Numbered from the stretch's first letter, positions 37,589 to 47,193 are shown. The stretch: DNA of 64,000 nucleotides from Candidatus Electrothrix rattekaaiensis (GCA_032595675.1 JAVQMD010000002.1:434001-498000); one strand, 5' to 3'. Numbers and translations are program-made. Notes: generated from the sequence alone by a model not told the origin.

Positions 37589-38555
37589 TCAAAGATCAAG
37601 CTCGTCAGGCGACTTAATCAGCACCGCCTGCCGGAGGACTTTTTTCAACTTTCTAAGATCAGCGCAGGAATTGATTTTTTCCTGCATCGCGGCGGCAAGC
37701 TGCCCGAAACGCACCTCCAGAATGTCCAGCACAGCCTCCCTCGCATTTTCAAGCTGTCCTCTGCTGATTCCCTGGGTAATTCCCTGCATCATCCCTTCCT
37801 CTCGGGCTATCCGTTCCGTGCTGGTCACATACGGCATTTTTCTTCCCTCCTCAAATTGTTCCAATGCATTCCTGAATTCCAAAGCCTTTGGTTTCGGCAG
37901 GGTCAAAACATAGTCAATGAAGCGATACAGCCTGATCACCTGCTCTTTCGTGTATGCTCTGTCATATAGCTCTTTGGTCAGCTCCATGCGGAAACTGTAC
38001 CGCCTGTCCGGATCCCGCTCCGATTGCAGTTTCGCCAGCTGCACCCGTGTGACCACGGCAAAGGGGTTCCGCTCCTGGGCAAGCCCCTCGCAATCGAAAT
38101 CAAGCAGTTTGATCGCCGGAAAGGTGAAATGCATTGTGCAGCCGAACTGTTCCGTACTGAAGCTGTCAGGTCGGTAATTCCTGTCGCTGTCGATAAGTAC
38201 GGCGACGCTGACCGCCTTCCTGCGGTATTTATCGAAGATCCTGTAATTATAAACATACATCCGCTCGGCAAAGGTGCGGTCTCGGTAGCTCTGCACCTCG
38301 ATATGGATCAGTATCCATTCCGCACCACCGTCCTTGAGGTACACTTCCAGCAACCTGTCCGCCTCGCGCCTGATGTTTGTCGCTGTCGCTGACAATCTCG
38401 CTCAGTTCACGGTCCAGGAATCGTACACCCGGTGTAAAATCTATGGCCGCATGCATTTCCGGCAGAAAGAAGCTGAAGAATTCTTCGGTGAAATCCTCGA
38501 TTATGTCCTTCCAACCGCCATCCATATCCGAATTCGGTATTTTCTCGTCCATCAC
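37589..38555 (-). pseudogene. Rpn-family putative transposase/nuclease, frameshifted copy 1
   Basis: The 5' part (38555 to about 38380) reads MMDEKIPNSDMDGGWKDII ... LSEIVSDSD, then the frame moves: the rest (from about 38380 to 37589) reads NIRREADRLLEVYLKDGGAEWILIHIEVQSYRDRTFAERM and onward to LIKSPDELDL. Against the second copy at 40712-41658 there is one extra base around 38371-38379, which causes the shift. The family (Rpn/YhgA-like, PD-(D/E)XK nuclease fold) is represented by the IHIEVQ strand and the FAERMYVYNYRIFDKY helix. A restart at an internal codon could still yield most of the protein, so complete inactivity is not certain. Confidence 0.82.
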
Positions 38556-38585
38556 CTCACCTGTTTCGCGATATATATCACCGTC

Positions 38586-38798
38586 CCGTAGGGGAACGGC
38601 GTGCCGTGCCCTGAAATGCCTCCGTTGCGATCGACAGTAAGGGCGATTCGCGAATCGCCCCTACGTCGTAACCCCGTTCCAAAACCGGTCAAGTCGACAC
38701 CTCTACCTCTTTTTCACAAAGTGAAATCAGATAGCTACATGCCCATTTGCGGCCCATGTCTCTCCAACGACCCATCAACGCTCTCCAAACCCTGAAAA
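38586..38798. repeat. 213-bp repeat module, upstream of Rpn copy 1
   Basis: This stretch aligns without gaps to 41683-41895, starting at CCGTAGGGGAACGGCGTGCC and ending CTCTCCAAACCCTGAAAA. It includes two palindromes (GGCGTGCC-centred and GGGCGATTCGCGAATCGCCC) and the CCGTTCCAAAACCGGTCAAG tail. Both copies lie at the 5' side of an Rpn-like pseudogene in the same orientation, so they belong to the duplicated unit. Confidence 0.85.
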
Positions 38799-38869
38799 CC
38801 TCTACAAACAACAAGATTCACTGTACAGCAGGATGACATCCAGGTCAAGCGTCACCCGGCCTGAATTCC

Positions 38870-40561
38870 TTAGACTGCAACCGCCTCAATCTCGGTGCCG
38901 TCGGTAAGCAGCAGATAGGATTGCAGCTTGGGCAGCCGTCGGATATCCGCCAATGCATGATACCCCTTAATCTGATTTACCCCTTCAATCCGCTTTGCTC
39001 CCAGACCTTGTTTCCCATCCTTTTTCTTGCTGTACTTCAGCTCAAAGAGAAACTGATAGCGCACTTCAATGGGCTTGCGTTCCAGCAGCAGGATATCCGG
39101 GTAGCGGTTGTTGACCTCGGCCTCGCTGCGAATAAAATAGACCTCGGACTGATAGAGCAGGGTCAGGATCACGGTCTTGATGTGTTTTTCATCCATGCGC
39201 ATGAAATCGCGGTTGGAAAACAGGGCTAGGATCTTGCGAATCTCCTCAAGCAACGGCTTGATATTATTATGCAGGGCCAGCTGTCTGACCGCCTCTTTGA
39301 GGCGGCTGTTATCCAGGGTGATTTGTGAGCGAAGCTCTATTTCTGTTTTAAAGTAGCGATAATAGAGCTTCTCGATCACATAGTTGGGAACCCGGTAGCA
39401 CAAGTCGGCCAGCACAGTACCGCTGATGGTGATAAACCCCATGTAGAGGAGCAGGCTGATAAAATCGTCGCGCTCAAAGGGCTTGAGTATGTCCAGGTCA
39501 AGTTTGCCCTTATGCAGCCCGATGATTTTCCCGTTCACCAGCAGTTCCTCAAGGGTGGCAAAATTGCGTTCCCGGTCCCCGATCCCGAACAGCCGCATGA
39601 TCTTCCCGTAATTCGAGGCAATATTATCGTCCAGCATTTTTTCCGGCCAGCGGCATTCGCCCGTATTAAAATGTTTGAGAAAATATAGGACCATGTCGGG
39701 ATTGAATATCTTTTCATCAGCCCGGCTGCTGAAGCGGTAGCCATTATACCAATTCGCCAGGGTCAGCATCATCTCCTGCCCGTCAAGCCCACAGGCATGG
39801 ACAAGGGGTTGGATCATCTCCTCAGTTTCCTGCGCAGTAAAGCCTGTTGCCTGATTGAAATCCTGATGATAGGTGATATTATCGCCGATATTAAAGCCGC
39901 TGGTCATGTTGTCCAGGGTGATGGAGGTCACGCCGGTAATCAGGAGACGATCAACAATACCCTCCATAGTGGCGGTTTTGATGACTTCATAAAAGGCCCG
40001 GACAAAGCCGCCTTTACCCACAATCTCGGTGAATAACTCCAGGCTTTCACCAAGGATGGCGTTAGCGAAATGGTCATACTCATCAATGAGCAGGTAGATA
40101 TGGGCGTCTTCTGTTGCCGTGAAAAAATAATCCAGTTTACCAGCAGGGCTGTTCTGCTTTTCTATGATCTGTTCCGTCTCTGGGCTGTAGCCGTACCGCC
40201 TGAGAAACTTTTTCAGGGCTGTTTCAACCTTACGGTTGAATCCGCGCCGGATATCTTCTTGGCTGCCGGTTTCAATGCCGCTGAAGTCAAAGGAGAGGAT
40301 CTGATAGCTGTTTTTCAGCGGCGTAGGGTTGCGGCCTATGGCGAGATTGCCGAAAAGAGGTTCGAATTCCTCCTTGCAACGGATGTCGTAATAATGGCGG
40401 AGGGTGGAGAGAAAAAGGGTTTTGCCGAAGCGGCGGGGGCGGAGTAGGATATTATAGCTGCCGCTTTGCTCCAGAATTTCGATATATTTTGTTTTATCAA
40501 TATAGAGAAAGCCTTGGGTGATGATTTTTTTGAAATTGCTTTCTCCGTAAGGTATCTTCAT
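38870..40561 (-). CDS. AAA-ATPase-like / PD-(D/E)XK nuclease-like protein
   Basis: 563-residue protein of a large accessory family. The N-terminal AAA-ATPase-like domain begins YGESNFKKIITQGFLYIDKT; its P-loop is RPRRFGKTLFLSTL, Walker B is IYLLIDEYDHFANAIL, and the sensor region is LLITGVTSITLDNMTSGFN. The C-terminal domain (about 430-563) has the nuclease-like core FELKYSK after DILLLERKPIEVRY. The family is expanded in anaerobes and Bacteroidetes; a mobile-element or conflict role has been proposed but is unproven. The gene is intact and sits exactly between two decayed Rpn copies in the same orientation. Confidence 0.85.
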   Translation of the reverse strand: MKIPYGESNFKKIITQGFLYIDKTKYIEILEQSGSYNILLRPRRFGKTLFLSTLRHYYDIRCKEEFEPLFGNLAIGRNPTPLKNSYQILSFDFSGIETGSQEDIRRGFNRKVETALKKFLRRYGYSPETEQIIEKQNSPAGKLDYFFTATEDAHIYLLIDEYDHFANAILGESLELFTEIVGKGGFVRAFYEVIKTATMEGIVDRLLITGVTSITLDNMTSGFNIGDNITYHQDFNQATGFTAQETEEMIQPLVHACGLDGQEMMLTLANWYNGYRFSSRADEKIFNPDMVLYFLKHFNTGECRWPEKMLDDNIASNYGKIMRLFGIGDRERNFATLEELLVNGKIIGLHKGKLDLDILKPFERDDFISLLLYMGFITISGTVLADLCYRVPNYVIEKLYYRYFKTEIELRSQITLDNSRLKEAVRQLALHNNIKPLLEEIRKILALFSNRDFMRMDEKHIKTVILTLLYQSEVYFIRSEAEVNNRYPDILLLERKPIEVRYQFLFELKYSKKKDGKQGLGAKRIEGVNQIKGYHALADIRRLPKLQSYLLLTDGTEIEAVAV

Positions 40562-40626
40562 ATTTTTTTTATCTATCTGTGGGGGCAGACCCTATCCAGG
40601 TGCATCTGCCGGGCAGATGAACGGAT

Positions 40627-40700
40627 CTTAGGGGAACGGCGTGCCGTGCCCTGAAAATCCCTATTGCGGTCGACAGACAGTAGGGGCGAAAAATTTTTCG
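40627..40700. repeat. REP-like module, degenerate copy
   Basis: TTAGGGGAACGGCGTGCCGTGCCC followed by GTAGGGGCGAAAAATTTTTCG. It joins the first palindrome of the 213-bp module to the second type found at 37.50 kb, with the CCCCTACG arm lost. It lies between the AAA-ATPase gene and the second Rpn pseudogene. Confidence 0.65.
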
Positions 40701-40711
40701 GTCCGTCCTTT

Positions 40712-41658
40712 TCAAAGATCAAGCTCGTCCGGCGATCCGATCAGCACCGCCTGCCGGAGGACTTTTTTCAATTCTTTAAGATCAGCGCAGGAATTGATTT
40801 TTTCCTGTATCGCGGCGGCAAGCTGCCCAAAACGCACCTCCAGAATATCAAGCACAGCCTCCCTGGCTTTTTCAAGCTGTCCTCTGATTAAACCTTCTTC
40901 TCTGGCTATCCGCTCCGTGCTGGTCACATACGGCATTTTTCTTCCCTCCTCAAATTGTTCTAATGCATTTCTGAATTCTAAAGCCTTGGGTTTCGGCAGG
41001 GTCAGGACGTAGTCAATGAAGCGATACAGCCTGATGACCTGCTCCTTGGTGTATGCTCTGTCGTACAGTTCTTTAGTCAACTCCATGCGGAAGCTGTACC
41101 GCCTGTCCGGGTCGCGTTCCGATTGCAGCTTGGCGAGCTGCACCCTGGTGACCACGGCAAAGGGGTTCCGGTCCTGTGTAAGATAAGATCCTTACGGTCC
41201 AAATCCAGCAGCTTGATCACCGGAAAACGAAAGTCGGTCAAGCAACCGAACTGCTCCAGCCGAAAATTATCCGGCCTGAAACTGCGCTCTCCGTCGGTCA
41301 GCACGGCAATACTGACCGGGTACCTCCGGTATTTGTCGAAGATTCTGTAATTATAAACATACATCCGCTCGGCAAAGGTGCGGTCGCGGTAACTCTGCAC
41401 CTCAATGTGAATCAGTATCCATTCCGCACCGCCGTCTTTGAGATGCACCTCAAGCAGCCTGTCTGCTTCGCGCCGAATATTGTCGCTGTCGCTGACAATC
41501 TCGCTCAATTCCCGATCCAGGAATTTTACGTCCTGCGTGAAGTCGATGCTCATGTGCATTTCCGGCAGAAAAAAGCTGAAGAATTCTTCGGTGAAATCCT
41601 CAATGATGTCCTTCCAGCCGCTGTCCATGTCAGAATTCGGTATTTTTTCGTCCATCAC
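40712..41658 (-). pseudogene. Rpn-family putative transposase/nuclease, frameshifted copy 2
   Basis: The N-terminal part (41658 to about 41190) is MMDEKIPNSDMDSGWKDII ... IRREADRLLEVHLKDGG ... FRPDNFRLEQFGC, intact across the point where copy 1 is broken. It then shifts frame at a tandem TAAGA-TAAGA (41179-41188), where copy 1 lacks five bases. The rest reads FAVVTRVQLAKLQSERDPDRRYSF ... LIGSPDELDL from about 41175 to 40712. The two copies are therefore broken at different places by different small insertions. The short MxQGITQGISRG segment of copy 1 is absent here. Confidence 0.85.
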
Positions 41659-41682
41659 CTCACCTGTTTCGCGACACGATCC

Positions 41683-41895
41683 CCGTAGGGGAACGGCGTG
41701 CCGTGCCCTGAAATGCCTCCGTTGCGATCGCCAGTAAGGGCGATTCGCGAATCGCCCCTACGTCGTAACCCCGTTCCAAAACCGGTCAAGTCGATACCTG
41801 TACCCCTTTTTCGCAAAGTGAAATCAGAGACCTACATGCCCATTTGCGGCCCATGTCGCTTTGACGACTCCTCGACGCTCTCCAAACCCTGAAAA
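41683..41895. repeat. 213-bp repeat module, upstream of Rpn copy 2
   Basis: Gapless counterpart of 38586-38798 with scattered substitutions, e.g. in the last 40 bases. It lies between the Rpn copy 2 start and the end of bamA, and it includes the CCGTAGGGGAACGGCGTGCC palindrome and GGGCGATTCGCGAATCGCCC. Confidence 0.85.
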
Positions 41896-41900
41896 ATTCC

Positions 41901-44594
41901 TTAGAAACTGCCGCCCATAGCGAAATCCCACTGGGCATCCTCGTCGCCTTTCTGGGTATCAAGATTGTAGCCCCAGATCAGACGAAGCGGTCCCATGGGA
42001 GAGAGCCAGTTGATACCGAGTCCGGTTGATTTTTTGATGTTTCCGAAATCCCAATCGTCATTCTGATCATAGACGTTTCCTAAGTCAAGAAAGGCAACCC
42101 CGCGAACGCCCGCATCAGTGAGAAGCGGAAAGAAAATTTCAATATTGCTGAACCACATCTTGTCACCACCGTATTTTTCATCATTTGTCGGATCAATAGG
42201 ACTGACAGATGAGGACTTGAAGCCGCGAATGGAGTTCATGCCGCCGAGGTAGAAGTTATCATAGACCGGCAGCTTGCCGTCCTCGTTCTCAAATGCCTGA
42301 CCGGCAGCAAGCTTGGTGTGGAACACCAGATCAAGAGGCATGGAGAAAAACCAGCTGGTATAGCCCTCCAGTTTTGTATAAGCGGCTTCGCCGCCCAGCG
42401 GGCCACCGGCATATTTAATACTCAGGCTGTGTTTGGAACCGGAACTGGCGTTAAAGCGGCGATCTCTGGTATCACGGACAAAGGAGAGGCGAACCGCGCT
42501 GGTAATATTGACTTTTGCCGATTCAAGGATATAATCCGAGGCATCGTCGGATATATCACTCAACTGCGTATCGGTCCATGTATATCCATAGTAAATCCGC
42601 CATTTTTCGATGAATTGATGACCTAGGCGGAGTCCGCCACCGGTTGAACCCTTGGTGTAATCAGTGTATTCCCGCTCCCAGTTAAAGGCATCAACGCCAG
42701 CGGAAACCTTGGAGTCAAAGATCCTGGGGTCGGTGTATGAGAGGTTGAATTTATTGCTCACGGCACTGATGTTGGCGGCAAAGGCCAACCGAGTTCCGAG
42801 GCCGAGAAAATTGTCCTCTGAAATTTCCCCCATGAACATGAGCTTGTCTGATGAGGAGTAACCGGCACCGATACTGAATTGGCCCGTGGGTTTTTCTTTT
42901 ACCGCAACCATGACATCCATCTGGTCATTATTCATGGTCTCCTGAGGGATGACGGTGACGTCTTCAAAATATCCCAGACGTTGCAGGCGATTGGTGGAAG
43001 TGCGGATCGCCTTGGAGTCATAGACGCCACCTTCTTCCACTGCGAGGTCTCGACGAATAACGTTATCTCTGGTTCGGGTGTTCCCCTGGATTTCTACCCG
43101 GTTGAAGGTGACCAGATCACCCTGTTCAATTTTGAAGGTGATATTGACTCGTTTACCTGTCTCAGATTTATCGACCTGAGGCCGGATATCGGCAAAGGCA
43201 TAGCCGTGTTCCGCATAGAGATCGGTGAGTTTCATCACATCGTCGCGCAGGGTTTTCCGGTTGAGGAATTTTTCCTTACGGATCTGCAACAAGCTGATCA
43301 TTTTATCCCGATCCTCAATGAGCTCTCCCTGGACTTCCACTGTTCCTACTTGGTAGCGGGGGCCCTCCTGGATAGCAAAGGCGACATAGAGGTCATCTTC
43401 GACCTCTTCTACTTCCGGCTCTCCGATCTTGGCCTCAATAAATCCCTGGTTATTATAAAAAGCACCCAGTCGGGCCGCATCCTGCTCTAAAACATCCAGC
43501 TTTAAGGTGCCTGCCTCAGTGACCCAGGACAAGTACCAGTTCCAGGTTGATGTCTGAATCTCGTCTTCCAGTTCCTCGTCGGTAAAGGATTCATTGCCGA
43601 TAAAGCGAATGCCGGATATGGACATCTTGCCGCCTTCATTGACGATGAATTTTACCTCTACGGAATTTTGATCCGGGTGCTCCAAGGCGAATTTACTGCG
43701 GGCTGCATAATAGCCTTTGCTCCTGTAGAGTCCGTTGATTCGTTTGACCGCATCGTTGAGTTGAGCAGGATTTAGGATGGTGTTGATCTGAATATTGGCA
43801 GCATCCCGCACATCCTCTTCCTCGACTTTGTCAAGCCCGGTAAAGGTAACGGTCTTGATAAGAGGTTTCTCCTGAACTCGGAAGATGACAGCCTTTCCTT
43901 GAGCCGAATCATTGACTTCGATCTCCACGTTGTCAAAATAGCCCATAGAAAAAACCTGTTTGAGATCCTTGCGCAGGGTGTCAGGACTGTACGTGTCTCC
44001 AGGTTTTGCGGAAATTTTTCGACGGATGGCTCCGGAATCGATGCGTTTATTGCCCTCTGGAGTGATTGTGCCGATAATAAAATTGCGATTAGTGTAACTG
44101 AGGATATCTACCAAGGTGCCCTTGAGTACCGAATGGACCTCAGATAACGACGTCCCTTCGCGATAGGAGGAATGCGGTTTTTCCGGCTTTAAGAGGTCAA
44201 TGATCTGTACATCAACGGAAATATGCTCTCCAAGCATGGTCAGGCTACCAACCGCCACGTAATCAAGCCCAGCACTCTCTGCCACCTTGGTCAGTGCGGC
44301 TGTGGAGGGTGGCCAAGGCCCGGTATAGTCGACCAGATGTTCTGCTTCAAGACGGGAGAGCATGACCAGATCCTTGTCACGCAATGCTCCTTCAAAGGCT
44401 AGGTCAACCCGCTGAGCCACTGTTTCGCTGTTTTCAGCGTTAATTTTCAAAGGGAGAAAGACAGTGTTCTGCTCAATGGCCGAGGCCGTACTGACCGCAA
44501 GGAGAATGAACAACGGCAGCAACAGGGCTGCAAAAAGACGTGACAGGGGGGTAACCGGCTTCACAGTGCATTGAGTTTGAGATGGATGACTCAT
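41901..44594 (-). CDS. bamA: Outer-membrane protein assembly factor BamA
   Basis: 897-residue BamA, the Omp85 barrel that folds beta-barrel proteins into the outer membrane. A signal peptide (about 1-40, ending VSTASA) is followed by an extra N-terminal domain (about 45-160, LAFEGALRDKDLVMLSRLEAE ... GLDYVAVGSLTMLGEHISVDVQIID), which looks like a TolB-N/FlgT-type fold. POTRA domains 1-5 follow (about 165-540), then the 16-strand barrel with the lid-lock motif region FYLGGMNSIRGFKSSS (VRGF/Y type). The last residue is Phe (FAMGGSF), the expected C-terminal signal. Enterobacterial BamA is about 810 residues; the extra length is the N-terminal domain. plsC is upstream on the same strand. Confidence 0.93.
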   Translation of the reverse strand: MSHPSQTQCTVKPVTPLSRLFAALLLPLFILLAVSTASAIEQNTVFLPLKINAENSETVAQRVDLAFEGALRDKDLVMLSRLEAEHLVDYTGPWPPSTAALTKVAESAGLDYVAVGSLTMLGEHISVDVQIIDLLKPEKPHSSYREGTSLSEVHSVLKGTLVDILSYTNRNFIIGTITPEGNKRIDSGAIRRKISAKPGDTYSPDTLRKDLKQVFSMGYFDNVEIEVNDSAQGKAVIFRVQEKPLIKTVTFTGLDKVEEEDVRDAANIQINTILNPAQLNDAVKRINGLYRSKGYYAARSKFALEHPDQNSVEVKFIVNEGGKMSISGIRFIGNESFTDEELEDEIQTSTWNWYLSWVTEAGTLKLDVLEQDAARLGAFYNNQGFIEAKIGEPEVEEVEDDLYVAFAIQEGPRYQVGTVEVQGELIEDRDKMISLLQIRKEKFLNRKTLRDDVMKLTDLYAEHGYAFADIRPQVDKSETGKRVNITFKIEQGDLVTFNRVEIQGNTRTRDNVIRRDLAVEEGGVYDSKAIRTSTNRLQRLGYFEDVTVIPQETMNNDQMDVMVAVKEKPTGQFSIGAGYSSSDKLMFMGEISEDNFLGLGTRLAFAANISAVSNKFNLSYTDPRIFDSKVSAGVDAFNWEREYTDYTKGSTGGGLRLGHQFIEKWRIYYGYTWTDTQLSDISDDASDYILESAKVNITSAVRLSFVRDTRDRRFNASSGSKHSLSIKYAGGPLGGEAAYTKLEGYTSWFFSMPLDLVFHTKLAAGQAFENEDGKLPVYDNFYLGGMNSIRGFKSSSVSPIDPTNDEKYGGDKMWFSNIEIFFPLLTDAGVRGVAFLDLGNVYDQNDDWDFGNIKKSTGLGINWLSPMGPLRLIWGYNLDTQKGDEDAQWDFAMGGSF

Positions 44595-44787
44595 AGGACG
44601 TTCCTGTGTATCTGAAATTATATTGAATAACTGTTCATGTATTCATTTGTTCTCTGCTGACACATTTGTTCAGCGGATCTGCAAGGACTTCCGGCTGCCT
44701 GCCGTGTGTCGCTTTGATATGCGGAAAAATGTCATTATGCCATGTTCCTTTTTTTTTGCAAAGAAATACTCTTTGCACGGCTGCTTC

Positions 44788-45567
44788 CTATCCTTCAGTT
44801 TCAGCAGAGGCCGTGGGGCTGTTTTCCGGTTCCGGCAGGGGGAGATGGCATTCATCCAGCAGCTCAGCCACCTTTTGGTGCAGTATCCCGGCCAGCATCT
44901 GTTTATCCTTGGACTTGAAATCCTTGGTTGGTATGGGCTTGCCGATGCGAAGCACAACATCTCCTCCCCTCGATAGCAGCTTCCCTTTAGGTATTGCCTG
45001 ATGGGTGCCGTTGAAACCCACTGGAACAACATCCACCCCGGCCTTGAGTGCCAGCATTATGGCCCCGGTTTTAAAGGGTTGGAGGTGTCCGTCCGCGCTG
45101 CGGGTTCCTTCGGGAAAAAGAATAACCGAAGCACCATCGGTAATGCGCTTTGCAGCATCGTTCAGACTTTTAACCGCTTCTCTGCCGCGCGAGCGATCAA
45201 TGGAAATAAAATCCACCGCCCGCATACCGGAGCCGAAAATCGGGATGGCAAAGAGTTCTTTTTTGGCAATCCAGCGGTAATCATGGTCGATGTATCCTGA
45301 AAAGCTCATGATGTCCGCCATGCTGGTGTGATTGCCGATAAAGATGTAGGGCTTGGCCGGATCAAGATTTTCCTTACCCTCAGCGCGAACCCTGATATTC
45401 GCGATGCGACAGAGAAGTTTCCCCCAGGTTCTGGGAAAGATCTGCGCTTTTGCCTTTGATTTACGGAACCAATGAACATCTGCGATGGCACTGAGACAGA
45501 CCGCAGCGGTCAGGGGCGGGATGGTGAGGTACGCGAGAAGGCCTCGACAGAATTGGATAATAGACAT
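44788..45567 (-). CDS. plsC: 1-acyl-sn-glycerol-3-phosphate acyltransferase (PlsC)
   Basis: 259-residue acyltransferase that adds the second acyl chain to make phosphatidic acid, the precursor of membrane phospholipids. The N-terminal hydrophobic helix anchors it to the inner membrane. Block I is GNHTSMADIMSF (H-x4-D), block II GSGMRAVDFISIDRSRG, block III VILFPEGTRSADG, block IV VDVVPVGFNGTHQ. The length is normal. The C-terminal tail is Pro/Glu-rich (LPLPEPENSPTASAETEG). It stands 193 bp upstream of bamA in the same direction, grouping envelope genes. Confidence 0.9.
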   Translation of the reverse strand: MSIIQFCRGLLAYLTIPPLTAAVCLSAIADVHWFRKSKAKAQIFPRTWGKLLCRIANIRVRAEGKENLDPAKPYIFIGNHTSMADIMSFSGYIDHDYRWIAKKELFAIPIFGSGMRAVDFISIDRSRGREAVKSLNDAAKRITDGASVILFPEGTRSADGHLQPFKTGAIMLALKAGVDVVPVGFNGTHQAIPKGKLLSRGGDVVLRIGKPIPTKDFKSKDKQMLAGILHQKVAELLDECHLPLPEPENSPTASAETEG

Positions 45568-46090
45568 AAGACGTTTATATGAAATTAATTGATGACTTGT
45601 TCAGGTTACTAGGTGGTAAGCGGAACGGAACCAGTGCCTAGGGCTGATCAGGAAAATAGTTTTGCTGAACTACTTCATTGCTTTTTTTTCGAGAGAGGTT
45701 GACAGGGCGAAGAAATAATGAGAAAATCAATTGGTTCTGGTTCCTGACAGCTGGGAGTGCTATATTACAAGAAGTATATATTGATACGTTTGGATGTCAA
45801 GCAATTCGTCGAGTTATCCCGCGATGAAAAAGTTACGGCTCTATCCTCTCCGGTAACGAAAAAAACAAAAATAACTCCTCTGTAGGCTCTTGTAGCGAAA
45901 GGTGGTTTCTCTTATTATTTTTTCCTTAGGGAAGGAAGTCGTAGCCCCGGTGAACAGAGTTTTTTGTTTTTTTTTGTACGGTGAATCCACATTTTCGCCT
46001 TGATTTTTTCGATCCTAATGTGTTTCTATTGTTAGTAGAATTGATTGACTTTTGTATATTTTAAAATCAGGATAACTGTAGGCAAAGATT
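45568..46090. other. Intergenic region between plsC and the acidic Zn-ribbon protein
   Basis: 523 bases, AT-rich, between divergent genes. I see no convincing open frame and no RNA gene. A TTGACA at 45702-45707 is a possible -35 box, but the -10 is weak. The remainder shows nothing I can name. Confidence 0.4.
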
Positions 46091-47041
46091 ATGCGCTGTA
46101 AATGTGATTACATCACTTTTGATCAACTGGAGGTCTGTCCAAAATGTAAAAAGGATATATCCAAAATTTCCAAGGAGTTGTCGGGTGTTACATTCAGAGC
46201 TCAGATTCCTGATTTTTTACAGTTAGATATTGACGAGTCGGAGTCCGAAGGAGAGGACTTTGAAACGGAAATGGACTCTTATGACGAAGAGACCGACACT
46301 GAGGATGCGATCGACACTGAGGCTGCGTTTGACGACGATATAGATCTGGAGGGGGAAGACGAAGAAATTGATTTTTCCTCTGACGATGACGATGATGACG
46401 ATGAAGCGGGAGATTCAGAGGAGGGGATTGAGTTTGAGCTGTCTGCTGATGAAGACGTGGATGAATCTGCTGATGCCGGTATAGAGCTGGAAATCGATGA
46501 TGACAGTGATGATGGCGGCCTTGACTTGTCCCTTGATGATGATGATGATGATGGGGATGATCTTGATCTCTCTCTTGATGGCGATGGAGATGATGATGGG
46601 GGAGGACTTGACCTTTCCCTTGATAGTGACGACGATGACGGAGGGCTTGATCTCTCCCTTGATGACGGAGGAGATGTTGACGATCTTGAGATGTCTCTTG
46701 ATAGCGGTAGCGATGATCTTGATCTCTCTCTCGGTATGGAGAGTGATAATGCGGGCGGATCGGATGATTCACTTGACTTGAGTGGGCTGGATATCTCGGA
46801 TCTTTCTTCTTCTGGCGGTGGACTGGGTGAGCTGACTCTTGAAAGTGATAGCGGTGCCAGTGCGTTGGATGATGATCTTCCTGATTTGGAGATGGATGGG
46901 CTTGATCTGAATGCTCCGATGCAACCTCCCAGCGGAGGTGGAACGAAGAAGAAACCCGCCGCCGCAGCTAAAACCGGGACAGCACTTGATGATTTTGATA
47001 TCGACTTGGGGGATCTTGGGGATCTTGGAGATCTCGGTTAA
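46091..47041 (+). CDS. Highly acidic repeat protein with N-terminal zinc ribbon
   Basis: 316 residues. The first about 22 residues form a zinc-ribbon-like element: MRCKCDYITFDQLEVCPKCKKD (CxC...CPxC). After a short linker (about 25-55) the protein is extremely Asp/Glu-rich and low in complexity; around 145-240 an LDLSLDDDD-type unit recurs about seven times. The C-terminus has a short basic patch (KKKPAAAAKTG) and ends DLGDLGDLGDLG. I do not recognise a family. Such acidic, repeat-rich tails are probably disordered and may bind cations or basic partners. The ATG follows a spaced purine stretch, and the frame is continuous, which a run of GAT/GAC codons would not by itself ensure. Confidence 0.65.
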   Translation: MRCKCDYITFDQLEVCPKCKKDISKISKELSGVTFRAQIPDFLQLDIDESESEGEDFETEMDSYDEETDTEDAIDTEAAFDDDIDLEGEDEEIDFSSDDDDDDDEAGDSEEGIEFELSADEDVDESADAGIELEIDDDSDDGGLDLSLDDDDDDGDDLDLSLDGDGDDDGGGLDLSLDSDDDDGGLDLSLDDGGDVDDLEMSLDSGSDDLDLSLGMESDNAGGSDDSLDLSGLDISDLSSSGGGLGELTLESDSGASALDDDLPDLEMDGLDLNAPMQPPSGGGTKKKPAAAAKTGTALDDFDIDLGDLGDLGDLG

Positions 47042-47056
47042 AAAAATAAAAAGTCG

Positions 47057-47086
47057 TTGACAGGTATCATGGGATCATGATATAAT
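47057..47086 (+). promoter_or_regulatory. Sigma-70 promoter of tRNA-Phe
   Basis: A consensus -35 box TTGACA (47057-47062) and consensus -10 box TATAAT (47081-47086) are separated by 18 bases. The tRNA begins about 20 bases after the -10, so a start point near 47093-47095 would give a very short leader. Confidence 0.85.
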
Positions 47087-47106
47087 CATTTCACTCAACA
47101 TTGAGT

Positions 47107-47182
<76 letters not shown>

Positions 47183-47193
47183 TGCATATTCAA

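Noticed and set aside
46194..46772. His-rich minus-strand frame opposite the acidic protein
   Set aside because: Runs of GAT/GAC codons read backwards give ATC/GTC or CAT codons, so long His-rich antisense frames arise by composition alone.
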